A stretch of DNA of 42,879 nucleotides, from assembly GCA_028698525.1 (NCBI GenBank), contig JAQVDB010000009.1, positions 1 to 42,879 on the forward strand, written 5' to 3'. Below are positions 31,519-42,864 of the stretch, one piece after another (position 1 is the stretch's first letter; each line of letters opens with the position of its first letter). The notes beneath the pieces are model-generated. The model saw nothing but the letters and a program-made list of their open reading frames with translations. It did no database searches and was not told the origin of the DNA. The position numbers and the translations under genes were made by a program. This DNA is from Clostridia bacterium. Lineage in GTDB: Bacteria > Bacillota > Clostridia > JAQVDB01.

Positions 31519-31956
31519 TTTTTCACCTCCTCATATATAAGACGCATAGATTCCAATTATCTTACAATTAATTTTAAAAATTTCAAAACAATCTACAGCT
31601 TTGAAATTCTGACAGTAAAACTTTGTTTATATGATTATAGCTCATAATTTAATCTCCATGTGATATATTGTGGTAAATATATTCTACACGAAGTTATTAT
31701 TATGGACTACCTTTTTATCCATATGTAGTACTTCATTTTACATAAGTAAATCTCTAAAGTCCTTATTTAAAAGAGGATTTATTTACTGGACATGATTATT
31801 TTAGAATTTAGGTTAATTGTCAGTCAATATTTCTCGCATTGGATCAAGCAAAGGCTTCACTTTTTATATTATTGCTGATAAAGATAACTTTGCTTATACT
31901 TCTAGAAAAAATTATTTATCATTTTAAAAAAGGTCATATATATCCTTGTTTTTTAG
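31519..31956. other. AT-rich non-coding stretch
   Basis: It contains the sigma-gene ribosome binding site at its left end and presumably that promoter. A loose inverted repeat (AAGTAAATCTCT against AGAGGATTTATTTACT, about 31744-31787) is visible. Stop codons are frequent in all frames, and no gene was recognised. Confidence 0.5.
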
Positions 31957-32064
31957 TTATTCATTCAACTTTTTGATGGCTTTATAGGCATGTGCATTGG
32001 ACACTCCGAGGATTTCCGCTACCTCACCTGCTTTCATAAACATTCTTTTATCCATTTTACTCAT
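31957..32064 (-). pseudogene. Truncated excisionase-like helix-turn-helix gene
   Basis: A 35-codon frame opens MSKMDKRMFMKAGEVAEILG and runs through VSNAHAYKAIKKLNE to TAA. The motif resembles the excisionase-like HTH proteins of Clostridial integrative elements, which continue after KKLNE with an E-L-K-x-K-G segment and a short wing. Here the expected glutamate codon is TAA, and the next in-frame codons read LKNKDIYDLF before a second stop, so the gene looks broken by a nonsense change and then truncated. The family match is from memory. No integrase or relaxase remains in the window. Confidence 0.5.
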
Positions 32065-32273
32065 CTTTTAATCAACACAAACACTTGTGCCCACTACGTT
32101 AAACTCTTTTATTTTAGCTGTTGAAAAGTGGGAATAATTGTTATATGCTTAAATAAACAATTGTGCACGCACTTTTGTTTTTAGATAAAAAGTTCTTGGG
32201 CAAGGCGAACTTACTCAAGAGGAATATTATGAATAGAATGTGAATTGGAAAGTATAGTAGAGGTGTATATTTT
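32065..32273. other. Non-coding leader ahead of the HNH gene
   Basis: This holds the plus-strand upstream region of the HNH nuclease, including its ribosome binding site GAGGTG eight bases before the ATG. A plus-strand peptide ending GELTQEEYYE-stop (about 32210-32235) may be a relic of another gene but is too short to name. No clear promoter was found. Confidence 0.4.
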
Positions 32274-32906
32274 ATGAATAAAGATAATCCTATCTGGAAA
32301 ACAGAAACAATTGCAGCTTTAAAGGATTTAGGCGGTGTAGCCCATTTAGATGATATTTTCGATAAAATTGCTGAACGTAATAATATTGATTTTTCCAATT
32401 CAAAAACCCCCAAAAAAACTTTAAGCAGAGTTTTACAAACATTTTCACAAAGTACAAAATATGGTATTGATAATACTTTCTATTGTTTTTATGGTGTCTC
32501 TGAACGAAAAGGTGTTTGGGGGTTAGTAGACAACAACATTCCAAATGATGAACCATCATATACACAAGAAGATGATTGTTTTATAGAAGGTAGAAAAAAG
32601 TTACGACAGCATATCATATGTGAACGAAATCAACAATTAATAAAAAGTGCTAAACAAAGGTTTAAGGATGCACATAATAACAATATATTTTGTGAAGTAT
32701 GCGGATTCGACTTTTATAAAGTATATGGGAAATTAGGCGAAGATTTTATAGAGGCGCATCATATAAAACCTGTTTCTGAAATGAAAGATAATGAAAAAAC
32801 GGATATAAATGATATTGTAATGGTATGTTCAAATTGTCATAGCATGATACATAGAGAGCGACCTTGGTTAACAAGAGAAACACTGAAAACAATCCTCAAT
32901 AAATAA
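32274..32906 (+). CDS. HNH endonuclease with N-terminal winged-helix domain
   Basis: A 210-residue probable nuclease. Residues about 6-88 look like a winged helix of the HARE or Mrr-N type (WKTETIAALKDLGG near 8, KTLSRVLQTFS near 48, VWGLVD near 81). The C-terminal half is an HNH domain: zinc cysteines C140, C143, C185, C188; catalytic AHHIKPV with H162-H163; and CHSMIHR with H189 and H193. This architecture is common in orphan restriction-like nucleases. No methyltransferase or partner gene is beside it. AT-rich base composition, opposite strand and the adjacent excisionase relic suggest acquisition by transfer. Confidence 0.82.
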   Translation: MNKDNPIWKTETIAALKDLGGVAHLDDIFDKIAERNNIDFSNSKTPKKTLSRVLQTFSQSTKYGIDNTFYCFYGVSERKGVWGLVDNNIPNDEPSYTQEDDCFIEGRKKLRQHIICERNQQLIKSAKQRFKDAHNNNIFCEVCGFDFYKVYGKLGEDFIEAHHIKPVSEMKDNEKTDINDIVMVCSNCHSMIHRERPWLTRETLKTILNK

Positions 32907-32939
32907 TTCTGTTATCAAGACGTTATCACCGCACAAAAA

Positions 32940-32980
32940 AAGGACCACAAACCCACATGAATACTGGGTTTGTAGTCCTT
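32940..32980. terminator. Bidirectional terminator between HNH and guaA
   Basis: Arms AGGAC-C-ACAAACCCA and TGGGTTTGT-A-GTCCT pair over about 14 bp with one interruption (a G-U wobble in the minus transcript). The minus strand continues TTTTTTT, so it ends guaA; the plus strand continues TTTTG and could end HNH transcription. Confidence 0.88.
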
Positions 32981-32987
32981 TTGTCTC

Positions 32988-33932
32988 CTATTCCCACTCT
33001 ATCGTTGCTGGCGGTTTTGAGGTTATATCATATACCACCCTATTCACATGGTCCACCTCATTTACAATCCTGGAGGATACCTTCTCTAACACATCATAGG
33101 GTATCTTTACCCAATCAGCAGTCATCCCGTCAATGCTGTTGACAGCTCTCAGCGCAATCGTGTAGTCATAAGTTCTTTGATCTTTGGTGACACCTACACT
33201 TCGCATATCGGTAAGTACTGCAAAATACTGCCATATCTTTCTGGATAAGCCTGCTTTTTTTATTTCATCCCTATATATCGCATCAGCCTCTCTCAAAATG
33301 CTGAGCTTTAATTCATTCACCTGGCCGATCACTCTTATTGCCAATCCTGGCCCTGGGAAGGGTTGTCTCCAAATTATTTCCTCCGGCATTCCTAATTCTT
33401 CTCCCAATCGCCTCACATCGTCTTTATATAAGGTCTTGAGAGGCTCTATTATATCCTCAAAATCTATATTGTCAGGCAAACCTCCTACATTATGATGACT
33501 TTTGATCACTGCCCCATCACCTTGACCGCTCTCTATAATATCAGGATATATAGTACCCTGAACAAGAAAATCCATGTTTTCGAGTTTCTTGGCTTCTTCT
33601 TCAAATACCCTTATAAACTCCTCACCGATTATCTTTCTCTTTGTTTCAGGCTCAACAACACCTTCTAGTCTATCCAGAAAACGCTTTTGTGCATCCACTT
33701 TTATAAGATTTATATCAAATTTTTCTCTAAATATCCTTTCCACATACTCTGCTTCACCTTTTCTCAAAAGTCCGTGGTCTACAAAAATACATGTCAATTG
33801 TTTACCTATAGCTTCGTTGACAAGAACTGCTGCAACTGAAGAATCTACACCACCTGAAAGGGCACATAATACATTTTTATCTCCCACTTTATCTCTAATC
33901 TCTCGGATAGATTTTTTTACAAACGATTTCAC
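32988..33932 (-). CDS. guaA: GMP synthase, synthetase subunit only (no glutaminase domain)
   Basis: A 314-residue protein that aminates XMP to GMP. It contains the ATP pyrophosphatase domain (P-loop SGGVDSS at 26-32, [11 protein letters not shown]-like strand near 50, SHHNVGGLP near 144, [11 protein letters not shown] near 192) and the C-terminal dimerisation domain ending KPPATIEWE. The class I glutaminase domain that makes up the first ~190 residues of normal bacterial GuaA (about 510 residues) is absent. The start is genuine: GTG follows AAGGAGGATGAAAA, and only 94 bases separate it from guaB. Ammonia must come from a separate subunit, as in archaea, or from solution. Confidence 0.92.
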   Translation of the reverse strand: MKSFVKKSIREIRDKVGDKNVLCALSGGVDSSVAAVLVNEAIGKQLTCIFVDHGLLRKGEAEYVERIFREKFDINLIKVDAQKRFLDRLEGVVEPETKRKIIGEEFIRVFEEEAKKLENMDFLVQGTIYPDIIESGQGDGAVIKSHHNVGGLPDNIDFEDIIEPLKTLYKDDVRRLGEELGMPEEIIWRQPFPGPGLAIRVIGQVNELKLSILREADAIYRDEIKKAGLSRKIWQYFAVLTDMRSVGVTKDQRTYDYTIALRAVNSIDGMTADWVKIPYDVLEKVSSRIVNEVDHVNRVVYDITSKPPATIEWE

Positions 33933-34002
33933 TTTTCATCCTCCTTACATTTGCATAAATTACTGAATCCATAGCATTCCCATGGTACCATATTTATATA
34001 AT

Positions 34003-34026
34003 AAAAAAACGGCAATATACCGTTTT

Positions 34027-34028
<2 letters not shown>
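34003..34028 (-). terminator. Terminator of guaB
   Basis: The minus strand has AAAAAACGG-tatattg-CCGTTTTTT followed by more T. The hairpin starts within the guaB stop codon. A second terminator follows guaA, so guaA must be transcribed by read-through or from its own promoter in the short gap. Confidence 0.8.
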
Positions 34029-35508
<1,480 letters not shown>

Positions 35509-35569
35509 CTATGCTTTTTAATCGCCCTTGTTAGACTTGCTTTTTAAACAAGCTTTTATCGTTCATTAA

Positions 35570-35598
35570 AGTTTATCAAAGCATTAGACAGGTGTCAA
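35570..35598 (-). promoter_or_regulatory. guaB promoter
   Basis: A perfect TTGACA (35593-35598), a 17-base spacer and TAAACT (35570-35575, 4 of 6) on the minus strand, leaving a leader of about 75 bases before the guaB start. No riboswitch aptamer is visible in that leader. Confidence 0.6.
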
Positions 35599-35608
35599 TT
35601 AAAAAAAT

Positions 35609-35647
35609 AAAAACCCTGCACAAATATTATTTCTGTACAGGGTTTTT
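35609..35647 (-). terminator. Terminator of groESL
   Basis: The minus strand has AAAAACCCTGTAC-loop-GTGCAGGGTTTTT: a 13-bp stem including one G-U pair, ending in a T-run. It lies 9 bases after the groEL stop, ahead of the guaB promoter. Confidence 0.92.
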
Positions 35648-35656
35648 ATATACTTA

Positions 35657-37309
<1,653 letters not shown>

Positions 37310-37329
37310 TTATTTTATACTTCCATATA

Positions 37330-37644
<315 letters not shown>

Positions 37645-37671
37645 TTAGCACTCACTCATATCGAGTGCTAA
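37645..37671. promoter_or_regulatory. CIRCE operator (HrcA-binding)
   Basis: TTAGCACTC, nine bases, GAGTGCTAA: a perfect match to the CIRCE consensus, about 30 bases ahead of groES. HrcA represses groESL here until heat or misfolded protein draws GroEL away. An AT-rich TATAAT-containing stretch upstream on the minus strand is probably the promoter's -10. The hrcA gene is not in the window. Confidence 0.97.
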
Positions 37672-37844
37672 CTACATGTAATATATTATATAATTTTTTT
37701 CTGATAATCAAATACTAAAATGTCAGTTTACAACGCATCTACGGCCATCACAATAAATTGTGCCCATATAACTCCACTTTTCTCCTTGTATATCCTTTTT
37801 TCAATAAATACAATATAAAAGTCCCGGACATCATTTACCTTCAT

Positions 37845-38534
37845 TCAAATTAGCGACTTTACTATCGAATATATAAGAGGAATAAAGATTGCCGGAAGCA
37901 TATTCCCCACATTTATCTTCTTTATATCCAGCATCGTAATACCTATTCCCACTATGAGTATGCCCCCCACTGCAGCCATTTCAAGTATTACAACATCGCT
38001 CATATAAGCCTTCAAGCCTGAAGAGGCTAGCACAATCGCACCCTCATATAAAAGGACCGGTCCTGCTGAAAAAGCTACTCCTATTCCCATGGTAGATGAA
38101 AATATTATGGCTGTAATACCATCCAGCATCGATTTTGCATACAATATATCGTGCCTTGCTTCCAATCCACTCTGAAGAGCACCCATTATAGCCATGGCCC
38201 CTACACAATATATCAATGTTGCAGTTATAAAACCCTGTACAAATCTTCCGTCACCTTTACCGGAAAACTTACTCTGAATCTTTTCACCAATACCCTGAAG
38301 TCTGTCTTCAATCTTAAGCAATTCACCTATAATACCTCCAATAATCAGGCTAATTATTACTATAAGAATATTTTGGCTTTTTATTGCCATTGTAATACCT
38401 ATTATAACTACCGATAAAGAAACTGCCTGAATTACAATATTTTTATATTTTTCAGGTAAACCACCTTTTAAAAATGTCCCTAAAATACTTCCACAAATAA
38501 TAGCTATGACATTAACTATAGTTCCCCAAAGCAT
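37845..38534 (-). CDS. DUF554 family membrane protein
   Basis: A 229-residue integral membrane protein with about six or seven hydrophobic segments. GTIVNVIAIICGSILGTFLKGGLPEKYK at the N-terminus, IGGIIGELLKIEDRLQGIGEKIQSKF near residue 64, FVQGFITATLIYCVGAMAIMG near 98 and a glycine-rich C-terminal half fit the DUF554/YqgA family. Function is unknown, though transport has been suggested. It starts 13 bases after the glycosylase gene, so the two are co-transcribed. Confidence 0.9.
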   Translation of the reverse strand: MLWGTIVNVIAIICGSILGTFLKGGLPEKYKNIVIQAVSLSVVIIGITMAIKSQNILIVIISLIIGGIIGELLKIEDRLQGIGEKIQSKFSGKGDGRFVQGFITATLIYCVGAMAIMGALQSGLEARHDILYAKSMLDGITAIIFSSTMGIGVAFSAGPVLLYEGAIVLASSGLKAYMSDVVILEMAAVGGILIVGIGITMLDIKKINVGNMLPAIFIPLIYSIVKSLI

Positions 38535-38547
38535 AAGACTCCCCCTG

Positions 38548-39432
38548 TCATTTTCCTATTTTTAGTTCCCTTGCATAGTAAAATAAATATTGTTGGGCAA
38601 ACCCTGACAGTTCACCAAACTTGTCAATCGCATAATCATGAATTTTTTTAAGGCTCATATCATCATCCACATAAAACTGTTTCATCACCCTACCTACCCA
38701 CACGTCTGTAGGAAATGCAGTAAATTTTCCCATTGAATAAAGCAAAACACAATCGGCTACCTTAGGACCTACTCCTGGCAACTTCAAGAGCTGTTCTCTG
38801 GCATCCCGATAATCCAGATATTTTAACTTGTACAGATCTACTTCTCCGCTCAACACCATTTCAGCAGATCTCTTAATATAATCTGACCTGTAACCGCACT
38901 TACATTCTTTGATATCTGAAACATCAGAATATGCCAGATCTTCAACGGTTGGAAAAGTATAAAACATTAAATCTTTATATTTTATAGGTCTTCCAAAATA
39001 TCTACAGATATAATCTATTGATTTTTTTATTCTAGGTATTGCATTATTGGCGGATATGATAAAAGAAACTAGGCACTCCCATTCATCTTGCCTGAGAATT
39101 CTGATTCCATGTCCAAATTTTACAGCTTTTTTTAAAACCTTATCAAGGCTGAGGCTTTCTTTTATCTGGCTATATCCTCTTTCAAGATCAAAATATTCCT
39201 TCCATATATCATTGAATTCATATAGGGTACAATTGTCTATAAATAATTTTCCATCCTTCAAATAAACATAAATCACCTTGCCAAAGGCTATGCCTATATA
39301 TCCGTTTTTAAACCGATTCCATCTAAAACATTGCCCACATTCAAAAATATGTGTCAAATCAAAATTTCTTATCCCATGGACAATAACAGTTTGTTTATCT
39401 TGCTCAATACATGTATAATCCATTTTTAACAT
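38548..39432 (-). CDS. ogg: 8-oxoguanine DNA glycosylase (OGG1 type)
   Basis: A 294-residue base-excision repair enzyme. The OGG N-terminal domain includes FECGQCFRWNR at about 30-40. The helix-hairpin-helix-GPD core has FIISANNAIPRIKKSID near 124 and LPGVGPKVADCVL with catalytic lysine K224, then D243 in FPTDVWV. These correspond to K249 and D268 of human OGG1, indicating glycosylase plus AP-lyase activity. AAGGAA lies five bases ahead of the ATG. It is followed closely by the DUF554 gene. Confidence 0.92.
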   Translation of the reverse strand: MLKMDYTCIEQDKQTVIVHGIRNFDLTHIFECGQCFRWNRFKNGYIGIAFGKVIYVYLKDGKLFIDNCTLYEFNDIWKEYFDLERGYSQIKESLSLDKVLKKAVKFGHGIRILRQDEWECLVSFIISANNAIPRIKKSIDYICRYFGRPIKYKDLMFYTFPTVEDLAYSDVSDIKECKCGYRSDYIKRSAEMVLSGEVDLYKLKYLDYRDAREQLLKLPGVGPKVADCVLLYSMGKFTAFPTDVWVGRVMKQFYVDDDMSLKKIHDYAIDKFGELSGFAQQYLFYYARELKIGK

Positions 39433-39543
39433 TAAGTTCCTTTCCGGTAAATATTAGCATTAAAAATATATTTTCTAACCCTTCAATTATTCTATTTATT
39501 TTTAATATCTATAATAATACCATAAAAACCAGTTTAGAATAAC

Positions 39544-39575
39544 AAAAATCTCCACTATGATCAAGTGGAGATTTT
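39544..39575 (-). terminator. Terminator of the nfnAB operon
   Basis: The minus strand has AAAATCTCCACT-tgatcAT-AGTGGAGATTTTT. The stem is about 12 bp, ending in Ts. It lies about 20 bases after the nfnB stop. Confidence 0.9.
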
Positions 39576-39594
39576 CAATAAAAATATAAGTCCT

Positions 39595-41007
39595 TTATAA
39601 GTTGTTTTTGGCTTTGATGTATTCATCTATTGCATCTGCAGCCTTTTTACCTGCTCCCATGGCGAGTATTACAGTAGCAGCTCCGGTTACAGCATCTCCG
39701 CCTGCATATACCCCTTCTTTGCTAGTCTGACCTGTTTCCTGATCCACCTTGAGTCCACCCCAGAAATGGGTTTCTAATCCTTGTGTAGTGCTCTTTATTA
39801 AAGGATTAGGACTTGTTCCTATAGCCATTATCACAGTATCTATGTCTATAGTAAATTCAGATCCTTCTACAGGAACTGGTCTTCTTCTTCCGGATGCATC
39901 AGGCTCCCCTAGCTCCATTTTTATACAGCTAATGCCCTTTACCCAACCATCTTCTCCATGTATCTCTACCGGATTGGTGAGCAATTTAAACTCAATTCCT
40001 TCCTCTTTTGCATGATGTACTTCTTCCTGCCTTGCAGGCATTTCAGCTTCAGAACGTCTATAAATTATATACACCTTATCCGCACCCATCCTCAATGCAC
40101 TTCTGGCTGAATCCATCGCTACGTTGCCTCCGCCTACTACCGCAACTTTTTTGCCTTTCTTTATAGGTGTATCAGCTTCCGGAAATTTGTATGCTTTCAT
40201 TAAATTTATTCTAGTCAAGTATTCATTGGCAGAATATACTCCATTGAGATTTTCACCGGGTATGTTCATGAATTTAGGCAGCCCTGCACCTGTTCCTATA
40301 AATACTGCCTCATATCCCTCTTGAAACAAGTCGTCTATTGTAAGAGTTTTACCTATTATAACGTTGGTTTGTACTTCTACTCCCAATTGTTTCAAGTTTT
40401 CTATCTCTGTTTTTACCAACGCTTTGGGCAATCTGAACTCAGGGATACCGTATATCAATACTCCGCCCGGTTCATGAAATGCCTCATATACTGTTACTTT
40501 ATATCCTTTTTGGGCAAGGTCTGCTGCTGCAGTAAGCCCTGCTGGTCCTGCGCCTATCACTGCAACCTTGTGAGCATTATCTTGAATATTCTGTGCTTGA
40601 TTGGTCTGAGATATATTGTTTTTTAATGCGTAATCAGCTGCAAATCTTTCTAATCGACCTATAGCCACACTTTCACCTTTTTTGCCTAAAATGCACTTTT
40701 TCTCACATTGTTCCTCTTGAGGGCACACTCTCCCGCAAATAGCAGGTAAATTATTGGTTTGCTTTATTATACTTATTGCTCCTTCAAAATCTTCCTCCGC
40801 TATCTTTTTTATAAAATCAGGTATTTGTACGTTTACAGGACAGCCGGCCACACACTGAGGCTTTTTACACTGAAGGCATCTTTTGGCCTCCTGTACAGCC
40901 TGCTCTTTTGTATAACCCAATGCTACCTCTTGAAAGTTCTTTGCCCTTATTTCAGGTTGTTGTTCCGGCATAGGTGTTTTGGTCTTCTGTCTATTTAACG
41001 TCATCAT
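39595..41007 (-). CDS. nfnB: NfnB: NADPH-binding subunit of the bifurcating transhydrogenase
   Basis: A 470-residue flavoprotein of the GltA (glutamate synthase small subunit) family. Two [4Fe-4S] sites are formed by the N-terminal cysteines (CLQCKKPQCVAGCPV and CGRVCPQEEQCEKKC), then an FAD site GAGPAGLTAA near 150, an NADPH site GGGNVAMDSAR near 290, and AGGDAVTGAATV near 435. The family also contains true glutamate synthase subunits, but pairing with nfnA argues for NfnB: reduced ferredoxin + NADH reduce 2 NADP+. Its start (ATG at 41007 or 41004) follows GGAGGTGATC and lies inside the nfnA end. Confidence 0.9.
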   Translation of the reverse strand: MMTLNRQKTKTPMPEQQPEIRAKNFQEVALGYTKEQAVQEAKRCLQCKKPQCVAGCPVNVQIPDFIKKIAEEDFEGAISIIKQTNNLPAICGRVCPQEEQCEKKCILGKKGESVAIGRLERFAADYALKNNISQTNQAQNIQDNAHKVAVIGAGPAGLTAAADLAQKGYKVTVYEAFHEPGGVLIYGIPEFRLPKALVKTEIENLKQLGVEVQTNVIIGKTLTIDDLFQEGYEAVFIGTGAGLPKFMNIPGENLNGVYSANEYLTRINLMKAYKFPEADTPIKKGKKVAVVGGGNVAMDSARSALRMGADKVYIIYRRSEAEMPARQEEVHHAKEEGIEFKLLTNPVEIHGEDGWVKGISCIKMELGEPDASGRRRPVPVEGSEFTIDIDTVIMAIGTSPNPLIKSTTQGLETHFWGGLKVDQETGQTSKEGVYAGGDAVTGAATVILAMGAGKKAADAIDEYIKAKNNL

Positions 41008-41839
41008 GATCACCTCCACACAGTCCCCCACCGTCACACTGCCTTTCCTCTGCCTTGTACATACTCTGCCTTCTCATGGCCTCATCAAAGTCTATTAGGT
41101 GTCCGTCAAAATCCGGCCCATCCACACATGCATATTTTGTCTCTCCACCCACAGTCACTCTGCAACCGCCGCACATACCGGTACCATCTACCATTATAGG
41201 GTTCATGCTGACAGTAGTTTTTATCCCATATTTTCTGGTCATATCACATATCACTTTCATCATGATAAGCGGTCCTATAGCTATTACTCTGTCATAGTTT
41301 CGCCCTTGTTGTTCTATCAATTTTTTCATTACATCGCTAACAAATCCATGATGTCCCATGCTCCCATCATCAGTTGCAATATATAAGTTGTCACATACAC
41401 CCTTCATTCGGTCTTTAAATATAACATAATCTTTTGTTTTTGCTCCTATTATCACATCTACTTTTTTGCCTTTGTCATGCAAATACTTTACTTGTGGATA
41501 TAGTGGGGCGACACCCACTCCGCCCCCTATGCACAATACATTTTCACCATCTTCCAGTTCTGATGCGCAGCCAAGAGGTCCTACAAAATCTTTTATGCTC
41601 TCACCCTGATTCATCTGGCCTAATAGTTTGGTAGTTTTACCTACTTCTTGAAATATTATAGTTATGGTTCCTTTTTCCCTATCAAAGTCTGCTATAGTCA
41701 AAGGAATCCTTTCTCCATCCTCTCTCACCCTCAAAATTATAAACTGCCCAGGTTGAGCTTTACGTGCCACTAAGGGAGCTTGTATTTCCATGAGCTTTAT
41801 CCCAGAAGCTAATAGCTCTTTATGTTCTATTCTATACAT
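40991..41839 (-). CDS. nfnA: NfnA: NADH-binding, [2Fe-2S] subunit of the bifurcating transhydrogenase
   Basis: A 282-residue flavoprotein of the PyrK-like ferredoxin-NADP reductase family. It has an FAD-binding RVREDGERIPLTIAD near residue 38, the NAD site GGGVGVAPLYPQVKYL near 105, and the [2Fe-2S] ligands in GTGMCGGCRV near 220 and YACVDGP near 236. The C-terminal tail CDGGGLCGGD is an added Cys/Gly-rich end. With NfnB it links NADH, ferredoxin and NADP+ pools in anaerobes. It starts 13 bases after the P-loop/Asp23 gene. Confidence 0.9.
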   Translation of the reverse strand: MYRIEHKELLASGIKLMEIQAPLVARKAQPGQFIILRVREDGERIPLTIADFDREKGTITIIFQEVGKTTKLLGQMNQGESIKDFVGPLGCASELEDGENVLCIGGGVGVAPLYPQVKYLHDKGKKVDVIIGAKTKDYVIFKDRMKGVCDNLYIATDDGSMGHHGFVSDVMKKLIEQQGRNYDRVIAIGPLIMMKVICDMTRKYGIKTTVSMNPIMVDGTGMCGGCRVTVGGETKYACVDGPDFDGHLIDFDEAMRRQSMYKAEERQCDGGGLCGGDHDDVK

Positions 41840-41852
41840 CTTCCCTCTCCTT

Positions 41853-42662
41853 TCATCTCTTTAGTTTTTTAGCTACTATGTCTGCCTTAAGCACATTAAG
41901 GCCAGTCATATATTCTACATCATTCACTAATTTTTTCTGTACGTGTTTTAGGGTATTGATTATATTCCCGCCGTATTGCAAATATAATTCTACAGTAATT
42001 ATAATGCCAGATTCATAGGATCGGATATCCACGCTAATTACTTTAAGAATCCCATCAACAGACCCGCAAGAATACCTAACAATAGAATCAAGAGCGGTAT
42101 CATTGATATAAAATCTTCCCAAGTAGCTGTATGTAGGACGTACAACACTTTTTTCACTTATATCGATGTTGCTGCTATCTTTTTTCCTAAATATCTTCAA
42201 AGGATCAACAAAATAGCCTGAAAAATCCTTTTTTATTTCAAAGGTAGGAACAGGTATTACATGTTTACCTTGTTCTTTTCTAACCCTTCTTGCTTTTAGT
42301 ATCTGGCTGTCTGTAGCTATTTCCTGTATAAATATTTTAGTATTAGGCAAGGGCAGATCTAGATTGCTCGCTATTTTCTCCACCATTCCTTCAGATGTAC
42401 CAATAACCATAATGGAGGAAGGGTTCTCTGCTTTTATAGCTTCCTTTACTATCTCACAGTGTTCTGAATGTACAAACATCGCCCTTTTTATTGCACCGAT
42501 CTTAGTTGACTCTTTTTTCGCAGAATAGCCTGCTATTATTTTTGTGTCCTTTATAAATAAACCGTCGTCTATAATATAATTAATTCCCCGGGATTTAGCA
42601 ATATTCAAAGCTCTATGGCTTTTCCCGGTACCACTAGGTCCTACAAAAGCAACTATTTCCAC
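41853..42662 (-). CDS. P-loop ATPase fused to an Asp23/Gls24 domain
   Basis: A 269-residue two-part protein. The N-terminal part has a Walker A GPSGTGKS at 8-15, a possible IIDDGLF acidic strand at 30-36, and the VIGTSEGMVEKIASNLDLPLP segment near 86. The C-terminal part, about 172-268, resembles the Asp23/Gls24 alkaline-shock fold (YINDTALDSIVRYSCGSVDGI near 185, hydrophobic strands, IQYGGNI-like region near 230). The start is GTG with GGGAGG ahead. It is the first gene of an operon with nfnAB. Its function is unknown; no signal peptide or TM helix is seen. Confidence 0.75.
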   Translation of the reverse strand: MEIVAFVGPSGTGKSHRALNIAKSRGINYIIDDGLFIKDTKIIAGYSAKKESTKIGAIKRAMFVHSEHCEIVKEAIKAENPSSIMVIGTSEGMVEKIASNLDLPLPNTKIFIQEIATDSQILKARRVRKEQGKHVIPVPTFEIKKDFSGYFVDPLKIFRKKDSSNIDISEKSVVRPTYSYLGRFYINDTALDSIVRYSCGSVDGILKVISVDIRSYESGIIITVELYLQYGGNIINTLKHVQKKLVNDVEYMTGLNVLKADIVAKKLKR

Positions 42663-42840
42663 TGGTTATCCTCCCAACACAAGAATATACCAATAATTTT
42701 AACACAAATTGAGATAAAAAACATTAGTGAAAAGAAGCGTGGAAATTATAATAGTACTCAACTTTCCCACTTGAGAAAAGCAATATGAACCTTGAAAAAT
42801 GAATATAAAAAATCACGCTTATAATTAATTTAGAAAAGGA

Positions 42841-42864
42841 AAACCGCCGCGGTTATGGTATAAT
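42841..42864 (+). promoter_or_regulatory. Outward-facing extended -10 promoter at the right edge
   Basis: TATGGTATAAT on the plus strand is a full TRTGN-TATAAT extended -10 (TATAAT at 42859-42864). It overlaps a GC-rich palindrome AACCG-CCG-CGGTT at about 42842-42854, where a regulator could bind. It would drive a gene beyond the window, divergent from the P-loop/Asp23 operon. Confidence 0.5.

Noticed and set aside
31823-31867. A 15-codon minus-strand frame opening with GTG (MKPLLDPMREIL...)
   Set aside because: A stop codon lies just upstream, there is no ribosome binding site, and it is too short to assign; it may be a relic but cannot be supported.
32190-32240. Plus-strand peptide KVLGQGELTQEEYYE ending in a stop, resembling the tail of a SHOCT or recombinase protein
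   Set aside because: A stop codon immediately precedes it in frame and the similarity is only suggestive; mentioned in the leader entry but not called.
33933-34026. A hidden glutaminase domain or frameshift upstream of guaA
   Set aside because: Only 94 bases are available, they hold the guaB terminator, and no frame shows glutaminase motifs.
37735-37790. A short inverted repeat CACAAT-aa-ATTGTG between groES and the DUF554 gene
   Set aside because: Six base pairs with a two-base loop and no U-run; could easily be chance.
39595-41007. Annotation of this gene as glutamate synthase small subunit
   Set aside because: No large GltB-type subunit is present, and the direct upstream partner is the PyrK-like NfnA, so the bifurcating transhydrogenase is the better call.
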